DNA of 64,000 nt, taken from the NCBI GenBank assembly GCA_963575745.1, contig CAUYUJ010004342.1:1-64000 (forward strand), written 5' to 3'. Position 1 is the first letter of the stretch. Each line of letters starts with the position of its first letter. Positions 22,831 through 34,068 of the stretch are shown here, in pieces. Under the pieces are notes generated by a model. The model worked only from the letters and a program-made list of their open reading frames with translations, searched no databases and was not told where the DNA came from. The translations under genes were made by a program, and so were the position numbers. This DNA is from Prorocentrum cordatum (lineage: Eukaryota; Sar; Dinophyceae; Prorocentrales; Prorocentraceae).

Positions 22831-23217
22831 GTCTACGAGGATGGCGCACAAGAGCCTCCTAAACCAATACACCAATCTACAAAACAGGTGTATAGTGTAT
22901 AGACTACCGCCTCCTCCACCCCCTCCCTCCCACCCTTGCTCACTTCCTCCTGCCTCCTCTTACGCCTCCCTCCTACTCTAACTATCCTTTCCCCCCTCTT
23001 CCGCACCCGGCCTATTCCATCCTCATGCCCCCTCCTGCTCCTCTTCGTCCTCCTCCTGATGCTCCTCCTCCTCCTCCTGCGGAAGGCTCGTTCTGGCCAG
23101 GCTATCCAAACTAAGCCTGCTGTCGCAACATGGCCATCCCCTGGCGGCCCAGAAAATGCGGAGACCAAAATCCAACAAAACCATACAGAACGTCATCATA
23201 CTCCTCCCACTGCTAAT

Positions 23218-23280
23218 TTCCTCCTCCTCCTCCTCCTCCTCCCTCCCCCCCTCCCTCCCTCCCTCCCTCCCTCCCCCTCT
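23218..23280. repeat. (CTC)n and (CTCC)n array
   Basis: A CTC run followed by CCCTCCCTCC tetranucleotides. Confidence 0.9.
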
Positions 23281-23837
23281 TGCGCCGCCGGCGTCCCCAG
23301 CGCGAACGCTGCCCGCGGAGGGGCAGGTGGGAAAAAGCACGCGCGGCCCGCCCCAAGCCCGCCGACAGGGCGCGGCCCGCAGCCCCCCAAAGGGACACGG
23401 GCACCAGCAGGGAGGGGAGCGCCAGCCGAGGAGGCCCCCGAGCCGGCGGCCTCCGTGCGCCCCGTCGCCACAGGCCCCGCGGGGACTGCCCGACCCCGGA
23501 GAGGCCGGGGAGACTGGGCCCAGAGCACCCGCGGAGGCGCCGTGGCCCCGGAGGCCGGGGTGCCGGCAAGAGTGCCCCTGGCCCAAGGTGCCCCCCCGGC
23601 CTGCCGCTCGACCCTAGAGCCCCCGCGGGGCCCCCGGGGGGCCCCGCGAGAGGTGTTCTCCGGGAGGCCGTGGGGGGCCTCCCCAGGGGGCACCCCCAGC
23701 GGCCAGGTGGGCACCCCCAGCGGCGCCCGAGAAGAGGCCCTGGGGCGAGCCGAGGCTTCGCCCTGGCGGGCGAGGGCCCGCTCCGAGCGGGAGCCCCCGG
23801 GGACGGGGAAGCAGGGAGGCCCAGACACCGGAACCCT

Positions 23838-23948
23838 CCTCCTGCTTCTCCTCCTGCTCCTCCTCCTGCTCCTGCTCCTCGTCCTCCTCCTCCTCCTCCT
23901 CCTCCTCCTCCTCCTCCTCCTCCTCCTCCTCCTCCTCCTCCTCCTCCA
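23838..23948. repeat. (CTC)n array
   Basis: CTCCTG-type start, then about 22 perfect CTC triplets. On the minus strand it lies immediately 3' of coding-like sequence and could be intronic. Confidence 0.95.
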
Positions 23949-23989
23949 GAGACAAAAACAAAGACCCGGGGGCGGCCTACGGCCACGGC

Positions 23990-24115
23990 GCGGGCCAGCC
24001 GGGCGGCACCTCGTCGCGCCAAGACTCGCGCGCACGCGCCGCGCCGCCGTCGGCAGGAGTGCCAGCAGCTCGATCTTCTCGTCGCCCGTTCCAGCCCCAG
24101 CCTGGAGGTCCGCAC
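23990..24115 (-). CDS. Possible downstream exon of the 24 kb coding stretch
   Basis: On the minus strand, after GATGGTGAGG (a donor-like site at the end of the preceding stretch), a second frame reads ADLQAGAGTGDEKIELLALL before running into the GGA-strand array. The frame differs from the 24.1-24.9 kb stretch, so a join would need splicing. The assignment rests on composition only. Confidence 0.25.
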
Positions 24116-24118
24116 CCC

Positions 24119-24931
24119 TCACCATCGCGCCCGTCGTCTCAGGCATGGCCGAGCCCCTGCCCTCCCCCGAGGCTTGGGCGGCAAGTCGGGCACCTTATCG
24201 GCTGCCTCGATCTTCGGCACCGGCTTGATCTGTTCGATCGCCTGGGCATCCTCCTCGAGCTGCTCAGAGTCGGGCGTGGCCTCCCCTTTGCAGAACCGAG
24301 TGTTCTCCAGGACCCGCACGACTCCATCGCCCGAGGCCGAAAACAGATCCTTCTGCTTGTCGGTGACCTTGCAGCCTGAGGCGCGCTTGATGTCATTCTT
24401 CATCAACTCCCCCATCTGCTTCGCCATTGGCTTCAGCGAGGGCTCTTCAGCGCCGTGCGGTCTGTCCCGCTGTTCGACTCCGTGGGGCTGCTCAGCGTCG
24501 TACTCGTACTGCTCCGTAACCTGCGCCTTGGACGGGCGCGGGGTGGCCCGTCCGCCCGCTCCTGGCACGAAGAGCGGCGCATCCGAAGTGGTCCGCTACG
24601 CCACTACCTCGCGCCGCACCTCCAGGCGGGGTCCGCGCCCAGCACTGCGGAAGGCCACGGGCGCGGCGGTGGCGAAGTTCGTGTCAGCGTCGGCATGCAG
24701 CGCGGCACTGCGCCTCGCTATCTCGAGCCACTGCGGCTGCCTGCCCTCGACGAGCGCGGTCGGCGCTGGCAGCAGCCCCAGCACCCGGCGGGCAACATCC
24801 TCGCTGCCCACGAGGAGGTCGAAGGCGACCTCGAGCTGGAGGAACTCCTTCCGCTGCTCCCCCAGCGCACCCGAAAAGAGCATGATGGCCCTGACCGCCG
24901 AGGCACGCGCCCAGTCGCGGACTGCTTCCGC
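24119..24931 (-). pseudogene. Coding-like stretch with one in-frame TAG, family unknown
   Basis: The minus strand reads as ordinary protein for about 270 codons in a single frame. The first half includes GEQRKEFLQLEVAFDLLVGS and RQPQWLEIARRSAALHADAD. The second includes LKPMAKQMGELMKNDIKRAS and KVTDKQKDLFSASGDGVVRV, then an acidic Pro/Lys-rich tail. A single TAG at 24596-24598 interrupts the frame, and a TGA at 24932-24934 bounds it upstream, after AG-ending splice-like sequence. The 3' side ends at a GTGAGG donor-like site near 24118. It could be an exon pair with a mispredicted junction or a decayed gene. I recognise no domain. Confidence 0.45.
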
Positions 24932-25070
24932 TCAGCAGCTGTCCGCCTCAGCGCGCCCTCCGCGCCGTCCCGCCCTCTGGCCGAGCCCCGCGCGCGCGTC
25001 CGACGAGCCCGCGGCAGTGGAGCCAGCAAGGCAAGACCCAAAATGGCGACGGACCCCACCTCCACCTCCT

Positions 25071-25205
25071 GATCCTCCTCCTCCTCCTCCTCCTCCTCCT
25101 CCTCCTCCTCCTCCTCCTCCTCCTCCTCCCCCTCCCTCCTCCTCCTCCTCCTCCTCCTCCTCCTCTTCCCTCCTCCTCCTCCTCCTCCTCCTCCTCTCCT
25201 CCTCC
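25071..25205. repeat. (CTC)n array
   Basis: CTC triplets with CCCTCC phase breaks, running into a CAG/CAT array. Confidence 0.95.
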
Positions 25206-25235
25206 TCAGCTCAGCAGCAGCAGCAGCAGCAGCAG

Positions 25236-25293
<58 letters not shown>

Positions 25294-25413
25294 TCATCAT
25301 CATCATCATCATCATCATCATCAGCAGCAGCATCAGCATCATCAGCATCAGCATCATCATCATCATATCATCATCATCATCATCATCATCAATCATCATC
25401 ATCATCGCAGCAT

Positions 25414-25444
<31 letters not shown>

Positions 25445-25512
25445 AGCAGCATCAGCAGCATCAGCAGAATCATCATCATCAGCATCATCAGCAGCATCAT
25501 CATCATTATCAG

Positions 25513-25576
<64 letters not shown>

Positions 25577-26560
25577 GTCATCATCGTCATCATCATCGTC
25601 GTCAGCATCAGCGTCTTCTTCATCATCATCAGCAGCATCATCAGATCCAGCATCATCAGCATTAGCATGATCAGCATCAACAGTATCATCACCATCATCA
25701 GCATCATCATCATCGTCATCAGCAGCATCATCAGCATCATCATCATCAGCATCAGCAGCATCGTCATTGTCGTCAACATCATCGTCAGCATCAGAATCAG
25801 CATCAGCATCACTATCATCATCAGCATCAGCGTCAGCATCATCAGCATCACGATCATCCTCATCCTCGCGACATTATCCTCATCAGCATCATCATCGTCG
25901 TCATCATCATCACCATCACCAGCACAACCATCATCACGGCGTCGTCAGCATCATCGTCAGCATCATCGGCATCGTCGGCGTCAGCATCAACAGCATCATC
26001 ATCATCATAATCGTCATCATCAGCATCATACTCAACAGCAGCATCATCATATTATCATCATCAACATCAGAATCAACAGCAGCATCAGCAACAGTATCAT
26101 CAGCATCACCATCATCACCATCGTCATCGTCATCGTCATCGTCGTCATCATCAGAATCATCATCAAAAGCAGCAGAAGCATCAGCATCAGCATCAGCGTC
26201 AGCAGCAGCATCAACATCATCATCAGCATCAGCATCATAATCAGCAGCATCTTCATCAGCATCATCATCAGCATCATGATCATCGCCACCACCACCATCA
26301 GCACCACCACCATCATCGAAGTCGTCGTCAGAATCATAATCATCATCGCCAGCATCATCAGCAGCATCATCAGCATCAGCAGCATCAGCATCATCAGAAT
26401 CAGCATCAGCAGCAGTAGCACCAGCATCATCATCATCATCCTCATCCTCATCCTCATCCTCATCCTCACCCTCATCAGCATCAGATCATCATCATAAAGA
26501 TCAGCATCAGCATCACCATCATCATCAGCATCATCATCAGCATCATCATCACTCATCTCG
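25206..26560. repeat. (CAG)n-(CAT)n long array
   Basis: Starts with CAGCAGCAG, then perfect CAT runs near 25235-25290 and 25500-25575. It degenerates with CGT, AAT and CAC variants towards 26560. Confidence 0.95.
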
Positions 26561-27030
26561 ATCCTCCTCTCCCCCTCCTCCTCCCCGCCTCCTGCCCCCC
26601 AACCCACCCCCACCCCGCAGAGGGGAGTGCGCGCGTAAGGAGGGAGGAAGGCACGCGCGGGGGATCGCGGAGGAGGAGGGGCAGGAGGAGGCAGGAGGGG
26701 CAGTGGAGGCGGAGGAGGCGGAGAGGGTGAGGGGAGGAGGAGGAGGAGGAGGAGGAGGAGGAGGAGGAGGAGGAGGAGGGGCTCAGGGATACAGGGATGG
26801 AGGGAGGAGGGAGGAGGGGGGTGCAGGGGGCTCAGGGAGGAGGCATTGAGGAGGGAGGCGGAGGAGGAGGAGAAGGAGGAGGAGGAGGAGGAGGAGGAGA
26901 AGGCAGAGGAAGGATGCACGGAGAGGAGGAGTAAGGAAGATGAGAAGGAAGGAGAAGGAGGAGGAGGAGGAATGGAGGAGGGATGGAGGGAGCAGGAGAG
27001 AACAGGTGGGGGCTCGAACTGGCCGCAGGC
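26560..27030. repeat. (GGA)n purine-rich array
   Basis: GGAGGAGG tracts, the cleanest at 26735-26780, with GGGATGGAGG variants. Confidence 0.85.
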
Positions 27031-27129
27031 TGGGAGACAAGGGGGGGGGCGCGCCCGGACTTCCGGCAACGCCTGGGGGGCGCTCTCGTCGGTGTCCCAG
27101 AAGGACTCGCGGGGCGCGCTGCGGAATAG

Positions 27130-27160
27130 GCGACGACGACGACGAATACGACAAAAAAAC

Positions 27161-27203
<43 letters not shown>

Positions 27204-27242
27204 CGGCGATGACGACGACGACGGCGACGTCGGCAACGTCGG

Positions 27243-27273
<31 letters not shown>

Positions 27274-27292
27274 CACAACCACCACCACCACC

Positions 27293-27340
<48 letters not shown>
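27130..27340. repeat. (GAC)n array
   Basis: ACGACG triplets with GGC, CAC and AAC variants and two clean runs, 27160-27202 and 27300-27340. Confidence 0.95.
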
Positions 27341-27342
<2 letters not shown>

Positions 27343-27470
27343 TGAGGCGAGGAGGAGGGCGAGGAGGAAATAGAAGGCGAGGAGGGAGGGAGAGAGGGAG
27401 GGAGGGAGGAGGAGGAGGACGAGGAGGACGAGGAGGCGGACGTAGAGGAGGGAAGAGAGGGGACGAGGAG
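27341..27470. repeat. (GGA)n array
   Basis: GGAGGGAGG and GAGGAGGAC units following the GAC array. Confidence 0.85.
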
Positions 27471-27479
27471 GGGACGACA

Positions 27480-29400
27480 GGACCAGAGTCAGCCCATAAG
27501 GCATCAATGATACTGAAAATACACCCTCCTGTACCAAGTCCAAAGTCCCTACAAGAATTGTTCCACTATGGGAGTAGCCCCTTCAAAAACAAGCGAAAGC
27601 CCCGTTTTGATTAGGAACGGCCCTCCATCCTTCTAGCTTCAGGGAATGAGGTCAGACAGCATCGTGACATCTGCCAACCTTGTCGGCGTGCGGGACGCTG
27701 TTTTTCATTGGCCCACCTCCCAGTGGCCAGCCTGGGCCCTCCTCCTCCTCCTCCTCAGGCCCCTCAGCCGAAAGGACTACGTCGCGATCGCGTCATAGGA
27801 AAATCGCAATCGCGCCAGAAGGAGGATTTTTCTGCCGTACATCGTCAAGTCCGCCAGAGGGCGCAGCGCGAATGCCTACCGAAACACCTGAGTACCCAGA
27901 GGCCGCAGACGTTGAGGCCCTTCCATCCTGCTCGTCTCCGCATTCTCCACACACAAACGCATCCCTCTTGCCCCTCGGTTCGAATCCGTTCTGGCTATCC
28001 ATGTCAGTGCCGGTGGGCATGAGTGCTCAGCCAAAAAGCATCGGGCCCATGCAGGCGGCAAACAGCGACAGCGGCGACGCCTGAAGAACCACAGCAAGTA
28101 CAGTGCAACCGCAATCACGCCTTGGCAAGTGTCACGCTACTCGCATTGGAGTGGCTGGGGCGTATTCCCACCACAACTAAGCGAACACAACGCTACTCGC
28201 ATTCTCGTGTGATTGGCTGTCGCTCGCCTGCTGGCGGCACTGCGGGCATCGGCATCGGGCAAGGTGAGGTGCGTGCCGGCTTGGGCTGCCAGTGTTCTCC
28301 TCGTGTTCCTGATGCCACTGTTGGCCTTCCGGTACTTTTTTTGTCGCGGCCGCAAGCGGAAGCACAGGCGGCAACCGAAGAGGTCGGGCGGGCTACGCGC
28401 GAGCCTAATTACACAGCCAGTTGGCCTTCCGGTACGCGGTGGCCGCCGGGAAGCTACCTTGCAGAATCTGCTGCTGTCTGGTGGTGCCGACGCTGGATTG
28501 GCCTGCTGCCGTTTCAGCCCTGCGACGCTACACGTCGAGCTCGATCGAACGGCCAGGGTGGGCTGTCTCCACGCGTCGAAGAGCACATTCGGTGTATAAC
28601 AGAGACGTACTGCAATGCTGAACAACTTTACTTTTGAAATACTTCTTATTATTATACCTATGTGTATGCGTATCGCCCGTAGGCTTGCGAGCACCATACA
28701 TATGCTTGTATGTAGACATCCCCCCTTATACATATACAAATGTTTTTATATAGAGAGAGAGATGCGTACACACATGTGCACAAACGTACATACACATGTA
28801 CACGCTAGCGGCTTGCAATTAATGCGCACGTGGCTACAGCGACAGCAACATTTTCATCAAAGGCCCGACCTTCATCCGCGCAATTGCTGGAATAAACAGC
28901 TTCAGGATCATAAACTGCGAGGAAGTCATAGTCAAAACGCCCAGCCCACTGGGGCGATGAGGATGAACTATTTACGAGGACTGGAGACAGGGGAAGGGAG
29001 GAAGAGAGGAAGAGAAGAACGAAGGCGAGGAGCAGGGGGACAAGGTCTTGGGTGAGGAGGCCTCGGGGGAACGAAAAGAGAGAGAGAGAGAGTTCTTATA
29101 CATTTCCCAACTCGGGCCTCCTGGGATGGGTCTGGGCTGCTTGACCCTCCTCCTCCCCCATACCCCATTCCTTCTCCTGCACTGTCAGAAAAAAAAAACA
29201 ACATCCGCTCACCAATAGATGTGGATATCATCCCGCGATCTGCAGCGGGTAAAAATCCATATGCACTGCCCCTAAATGTCTTGGGGCGCGACTCCGAAGC
29301 GGTGGATGCTCACAGATCATTGCGGTGCTCATCCCCCTCCGAAAGCCTTCTGAAACTCCGAAAAAAAACCGAGAAGAAAACCCCCGAGAAGACAACTCAC
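27480..29400. other. Unique DNA, no confident gene
   Basis: Balanced composition. The minus frame 27793-28020 (75 codons, with CGECG) and the plus frames 27680-28084 and 28023-28637 overlap, and I cannot choose between them. TTGGCCTTCCGGTAC is repeated at 28321 and 28422. A loose TACA/TGTA patch lies at 28720-28805. Confidence 0.4.
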
Positions 29401-29402
29401 AA

Positions 29403-29590
29403 GCGTCCAGAAACCCGGGGAACAAGCGCAACCAGCGAAAACATCTTCCTCCCCCCCTCCCTCCCTCCCTTCTTTGGGCGCGCGCTAACGTTAACAGCGC
29501 CCAGAAACCTTGGGAACAAGCGACTTCAGCGAAAACATACTTCTCCCTCCCTCCCTCCCTCCCTCCTTTCCTCGGGCGCGCGCCAACATT
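29403..29590. repeat. 94-bp tandem duplication
   Basis: Two copies starting GCGYCCAGAAACC at 29403 and 29497. Each contains GCGAAAACAT, a CTCC run and GGGCGCGCGC. Confidence 0.85.
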
Positions 29591-29925
29591 CGGGTCGGGC
29601 GAAAAGGGGGGATAGCTAAGGGGGGGTGAGAATCAGCTTACGTAGCTGATTTTCCCGGCGCCTCCCGGCGCCGGAGGCGGCTATGTATCGAGGAAAGGGC
29701 CCCTCCGTGGGGCCGAAACCAGCTGCATGCAGCAAATTTCGTAACCCCCCCTTTCCCAATCCCCCCCTTTCGTCCGGCCCGAAACATGGACCAGGGGCCC
29801 GTGGCCCGCGGATCTCGCGCGCGGGCGCCAGACCCACCGATCGGGGAGGGCGCCCCCCCGGCACGGGAGGCCGGCGCCGCCCGACCCGGCGACGCAGCGC
29901 GCGGATTTCCGTCTGGAAATGGGAC

Positions 29926-29973
29926 CCGTCGCTCACTCGCGCGCCGGAATCCACGCCTGCGCTTCCTCGACGT
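29926..29973. repeat. ~47-bp direct duplication left of copy F
   Basis: Contains CACTCGCGCGCC and ends TCCTCGACG. A copy with about five differences and one indel lies at 30147-30194, on the far side of the element. Confidence 0.8.
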
Positions 29974-29974
29974 C

Positions 29975-30145
29975 TGAAGGGGCCCTGGGACACACAGATA
30001 AACACACACACACACACACAAATAACAGGATGCCCCATATTTTCCCATACCTTCTAGGGTTCTGTCTTCCCCCCCACGTCCCAGATTTTCCCATCTTTTC
30101 TGGGGAATCGAGGCTGAATTGTGTCTGTGTTTTCCTCCCTCCTGA
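29975..30145. mobile_element. ~163-bp dispersed element, copy F
   Basis: Begins TGAAGGGGCCCT and ends CTCCTGA, with a longer CA run (ACACACACACACACACAAAT). Flanked by ~47-bp direct duplications, about 88% alike. Confidence 0.8.
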
Positions 30146-30146
30146 C

Positions 30147-30194
30147 CTGTCGCCCACTCGCGCGCCCGAATCCACGTCCTGCGTCTCCTCGACG
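30147..30194. repeat. ~47-bp direct duplication right of copy F
   Basis: Partner of 29926-29973. Confidence 0.8.
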
Positions 30195-30531
30195 CCCTCC
30201 TCCCCTCCGTGCCCTCTGGCCTCTCCCCTGCCCCGCCGCACGGGGGGGGCCTTCGCACCCCAGTGCTCCGGCACGCCCCTCTCCGTGGAGCCCTTCAGGG
30301 GCTTGCCCACCACCTCGGCCTGGTCCTTCTCGCCCTTCTCATTCTCGTCCTTGGCGTCCTTCTCCTCTATCGGAACTCCTGCGCCGACCGGCGGACGCTC
30401 CATGTGAAGCCGGCCACACAGGCGACACCGACCCTGGTAAGGGGCACTCCCGGACCCCGGATCAGTGCTCAGCGCAAGGTCAGCCGTGACGGGGATGCAG
30501 GGAAAGCATGCAAGACCCTCGGGCCCAACAG

Positions 30532-30752
30532 TAGAGGCCTCCTAGATGGGGTCCGAGTAGAGGCGTCGGAGGATCTCACCGCAAAGCCGATATATCGGCG
30601 ATGTATCGCCGATGCATCGGCGATGCATCGGCCACGCCATGCACTGGCGACGTCAGCGATGCATCGGCGACGTCGGTGTGGAGAAAATTGGGCCCCACAT
30701 GGAGCCGCATCGCCGATGCCCCCATCAAATCCGAGCCATCTAGGAGGCCTAG
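30532..30752. mobile_element. TIR element with CGATGCATCG repeats
   Basis: The left arm includes AGGCCTCCTAGATGG and the right arm includes CCATCTAGGAGGCCT, about 200 bp apart. Between them, at 30590-30670, lie repeated CGCCGATGCATCGG units. Confidence 0.65.
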
Positions 30753-30909
30753 AAACAGGCAAGTGCGGGCATGAGCGGGCAAAGATGGGCCGAGCGGGCA
30801 AAGACGGGCAGGAAAAGGGCCTGGCTGCAGATGCAGCCCTGGTGACGCACCGCACCACTGCCGCCGTTGTTGGGCCGACTCTCCACCACCACTACCACAG
30901 GTAGCAGAG

Positions 30910-30963
30910 GGAGGAGGAGGAGGAGGAGGAGGAGGAGGAGGAGGAGGAGGAGGAGGAGGAGGA
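30910..30963. repeat. (GGA)n array
   Basis: About 17 GGA triplets. Confidence 0.95.
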
Positions 30964-31100
30964 CCTCCCCCATCCTCCCTCCTCCCCCGTCCTACTTTTA
31001 CGGTAAGTGGTGGTGGAAAGCTGGCCCGCCACCCCGGTGGAGCGCAAGGCGCCGATCCTGGCAAGGCCAACCACGGGCCCGGCGGGACTGCCACACGGCC

Positions 31101-31302
31101 AGCTTTATGCCGGGCATGTCCCCCTACAGGAGGATTTTCGGCGAAAAACTGATAATACACCAAAAATACCCCAAAAAGGTCAAACAAGTATTTAAAAAAT
31201 AGTCCCCAGACTATTTTTGGACGATTTTTTGATTATTTTTGGTGTATTTCTTATGTTTCGTCGAAAATCCCCCTGTAGGGGGACAGGCCCGACTTAAGGC
31301 CA
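31101..31302. mobile_element. TIR element, AATAGTCCCC family, full copy
   Basis: The arms read TGTCCCCCTACAGGAGGATT inward on the left and TGTCCCCCTACAGGGGGATT on the complement of the right, extending outward as GGGCATG and GTCGGGCC. The core AAATAGTCCCCAGACTATTT is palindromic. AT-rich, no coding capacity. Confidence 0.75.
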
Positions 31303-31389
31303 GCTCCTGCCCGACTTAGGGCCCCCGCCCGCCGCACCGCGCGCTGCTGCGGAGGCCCTGGGCGCCCCGGAGCTGAGGCACGGCGGCTT

Positions 31390-32015
31390 CGCGCCCCGTG
31401 GCGGCCCTGGCGGATGGCTCTCGGACGCCGCGCGGACCGCTCGAGCGGCAGCGCGAGGCGGCAGAAGAGGTGGCCGCGGGGCAGCTTCGCGCCACGTGGC
31501 GGCCCTGGCGGATGGCTCTCGGACGCCGCGCGGACCGCTCGAGCGGCAGCGCGAGGCGGCAAGAAAGGTGGCCGCGGGGCAGCTTCACACCCCGTGGCGG
31601 CCCTGGCGGATGGCTCTCGGACGCCGCGCGGACCGCTCGAGCGGCAGCGCGAGGCGGCAGAAGAGGTGGCCGCGGGGCAGCTTCGCGCCACGTGGCGGCC
31701 CTGGCGGATGGCTCTCGGACGCCGCGCGGACCGCTCGAGCGGCAGCGCGAGGCGGCAAGAAAGGTGGCCGCGGGGCAGCTTCACACCCCGTGGCGGCCCT
31801 GGCGGATGGCTCTCGGACGCCGCGCGGACCGCTCGAGCGGCAGCGCGAGGCGGCAGAAGAGGTGGCCGCGGGGCAGCTTCGCGCCCCGTGGCGGCCCTGG
31901 CCGGTGGCCTCGGGCGCCGCGTGGATCGATCGAGAGGCAGCGCGAGGCGGCAGAAGAGGTGGCCGCCGGGGAGCTTCGCGCCGTGGCGGCCCTGGCCGGT
32001 GGCCTCGGACACCGC
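31390..32015. repeat. 98-bp tandem array, 6-7 copies
   Basis: CGGATGGCTCTCGG recurs at 31411, 31509, 31607, 31705 and 31803, exactly 98 bp apart, followed by two diverged units with CCGGTGGCCTCGG. Adjacent units alternate CAGAAGAGG and CAAGAAAGG forms, suggesting growth by two-unit blocks. Ninety-eight is not a multiple of three, yet several frames stay open across it. Confidence 0.95.
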
Positions 32016-32019
32016 GTGG

Positions 32020-32665
32020 GTGCTGAAGCCTCTGCGCTCTCGGAGGTCGCCGCTGGGCCGTCGACCCCGCCTGTCGTATGGGCTTCCGCACCGTCGGCGG
32101 CCTGTGGCTCAGGAGGCCGCACCAAAGGTTGGCACGCCCAGAGTTCGGTACGGCGGGACCCAGGACAGAAGAACATCCTCCAAGAACACGAGACCCTCCG
32201 CGGGCCAAACTGAAACACACTCGAGGGAGTACCCTCCCCCAGGATGCACAAGAACATTCAACAAGCACGAAGAACATTAAGGTGCCCTCCCCGAGCCGAC
32301 CTCTATCTTATACCTCGGTCCGACCGTACGGAAAGAACGGGGACGGTGACCACCAGCAAGTTGCCCAAAACCGACAGCGGCCGCTGCTGGGCAGCGGCCT
32401 GCGATTCACATGGGCAACGTCCGCAGCGACGCCGACCGCGAATCCTGTTTCAGATGGGCAAGAACTGCTGTCGGTCTTCGTACCCATTGCTTCCGTACCC
32501 ATATCGGTCCCTGGATGGGGGCGCTCCACTCGGCGGTGGACAAACCTCCCTTTCGTAAACCTCCCTTTAGTGAAAACGGCCTGGGACCGAAACCGACGGA
32601 CCTGGGCCCACAAAAATGACGGCCGCGACGCCCTCTCGCGATTCGAAAACGGCCCGTGCGCTCAT
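32020..32665. other. Unique DNA, no gene recognised
   Basis: No tandem structure or protein motif. Confidence 0.45.
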
Positions 32666-32670
32666 CGACG

Positions 32671-32754
32671 CGTCAGGGTAGGAGGTCTGCCCACCCCCGA
32701 TCCACCCTTGAGCGTCAGGGTAGGAGGTCTGCCCACCCCCGATCCACCCTTGAG
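32671..32754. repeat. 42-bp tandem duplication
   Basis: Two identical copies starting CGTCAGGGTAGGAGGTCTGC at 32671 and 32713. Confidence 0.95.
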
Positions 32755-32984
32755 CGCCCGTGCTGAAGCCGCCGCCGCCGCCGCGCCCAGGGAGGGCTCC
32801 TTTGCAGGGAACGGCCGGTCCACGAAACTCGCGCCCCCGCACCGTCTCAGAGGCGGGGCACCTCTGAGGGCCGCCCCCTGGCCATGCAGCCCCTGCCAAG
32901 CTCCCGACGCCCTGACCTCGTCAGTCCACCAGGTTCCGCAGCCCTCGACCCCAACACTCGCAGGGACTTCGAGGCGCGGGCTGT

Positions 32985-33175
32985 GGGCCTCGAATGGGTC
33001 CCCAGGGCCTTCAAAAGGTGGACCTCAAATGGTGGACCTCAAATGGGACCTCAGGGCCCTCAAACGGGCCTTCTCAACAGGTGGGCCTCAAATGGGACCT
33101 CGGGGCCCTCGAGTGCGCCCAGGTGCCCTCAGGCGTGCCCTCAAGTGGGCCCTCAAGCTGGGCCTCTCGAGGCCC
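32985..33175. repeat. Degenerate tandem array (CCTCAAATGGGACCTC units)
   Basis: Repeated GGCCTCAAATGGGACCTC and GGGCCCTCAA segments of irregular spacing. Confidence 0.75.
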
Positions 33176-33274
33176 AAGCCCTGGGCCAGCCCCCGCTCGC
33201 GCGCCGATGCTGTCCTGCTGGCCCCCGTCCCGCCCGCCCTCTGCGCAGGTCCCCCGGTTCCTCCAGCAGGCGAG

Positions 33275-33440
33275 CCCCTCGCAAATTACTCCAGATTCAC
33301 GCCCTCGAGGCCACGATCCATCGCAATTTACGCCACATTCGCGCCCCCGAAGCCACGATCCCATGTAATTTACTTAATTTTCGCGCCCCCCGAGGCCACG
33401 ATCCCTAGTAAATTACGACAAATTCGCGCCCCCGGAATCG
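33275..33440. repeat. ~48-bp tandem array, four units
   Basis: Each unit has TCGCGCCCCCGAGGCCACGA or a variant, then ATC..AATTTAC. AT-rich AAATTAC motifs alternate with GC-rich GCGCCCCC. Confidence 0.85.
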
Positions 33441-33589
33441 CAGCAGGCGACAAAGACACTGCTCTGCCACCGTGCCAGCGGCACGCTGGGGCGTGTCACA
33501 ACGGTGAGGTCTCTCTGCGCCATTTCAAGGACCGACCTCCCCCCTCGTCGCGCGCGCCCCTTGAGAGCCGCCCCCACTGAGCGTGCTCT

Positions 33590-33945
33590 CCGGCGCTCCT
33601 TTCGGACTCCGGGCGACTCCGAGACAGCCAGAGGCCGCCCCGAGAGAGCCAAGTTGGCTCCAAGACAGCCCCAACACGGCCCAGAGAGGCCCCAAGACGG
33701 CCTCCGGCCCAAGAGGCTCCCGATACAGCCCAAGACGGATCCGAGAGGCCCTCAACGAGGGCCCGAAGAAACAGAATCATTGTTTTCCAAACGACTTTCA
33801 TGAATTCTGCGTTCCCACCTTTTCGGGCTTCTGACAACGGGCCAAGGAAGGCCCCAGGACGGCCCAAGGGGTCCCAAAGAGGGCCCCGAGACGGCCCAAG
33901 TGGCCTACAAGACGGCCAATAGAAGGCCCCACGACGGCCCAAAAC
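33590..33945. repeat. Degenerate GC-rich short-unit array
   Basis: CCAAGACGGCCC-type units with an AT-richer interruption at 33772-33835 carrying CACCTTTTCGGGCTTCTGAC, comparable to the one at 3340-3405. Confidence 0.7.
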
Positions 33946-33954
33946 AATCAAAAC

Positions 33955-34048
33955 ATACTATTTTAAAAAATAGTCCCCAGACTATTTTGTTGACTATTTT
34001 TGCATGTCCCCCCTCTAGAGGGACAGGGCCGACTTACACCTAGCTTGC
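33955..34048. mobile_element. AATAGTCCCC family, right-half copy
   Basis: Has AAATAGTCCCCAGACTATTT, then GTCCCCCCTCTAGAGGGACA and GGCCGACTTA, matching the right half of 31101-31302. I do not see the left arm. Confidence 0.65.
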
Positions 34049-34068
34049 CCCTCCCTAAAACAGGGCTA

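Noticed and set aside
27965-27995. tRNA-like CGGTTCGAATCCG
   Set aside because: Resembles a T arm, but the 5-bp stem does not pair fully and no matching acceptor or anticodon arm is found upstream.
27793-28020. 75-codon minus-strand frame with CGECG
   Set aside because: Looks partly protein-like, but overlapping plus-strand frames are equally plausible and no second Cys pair or domain is visible.
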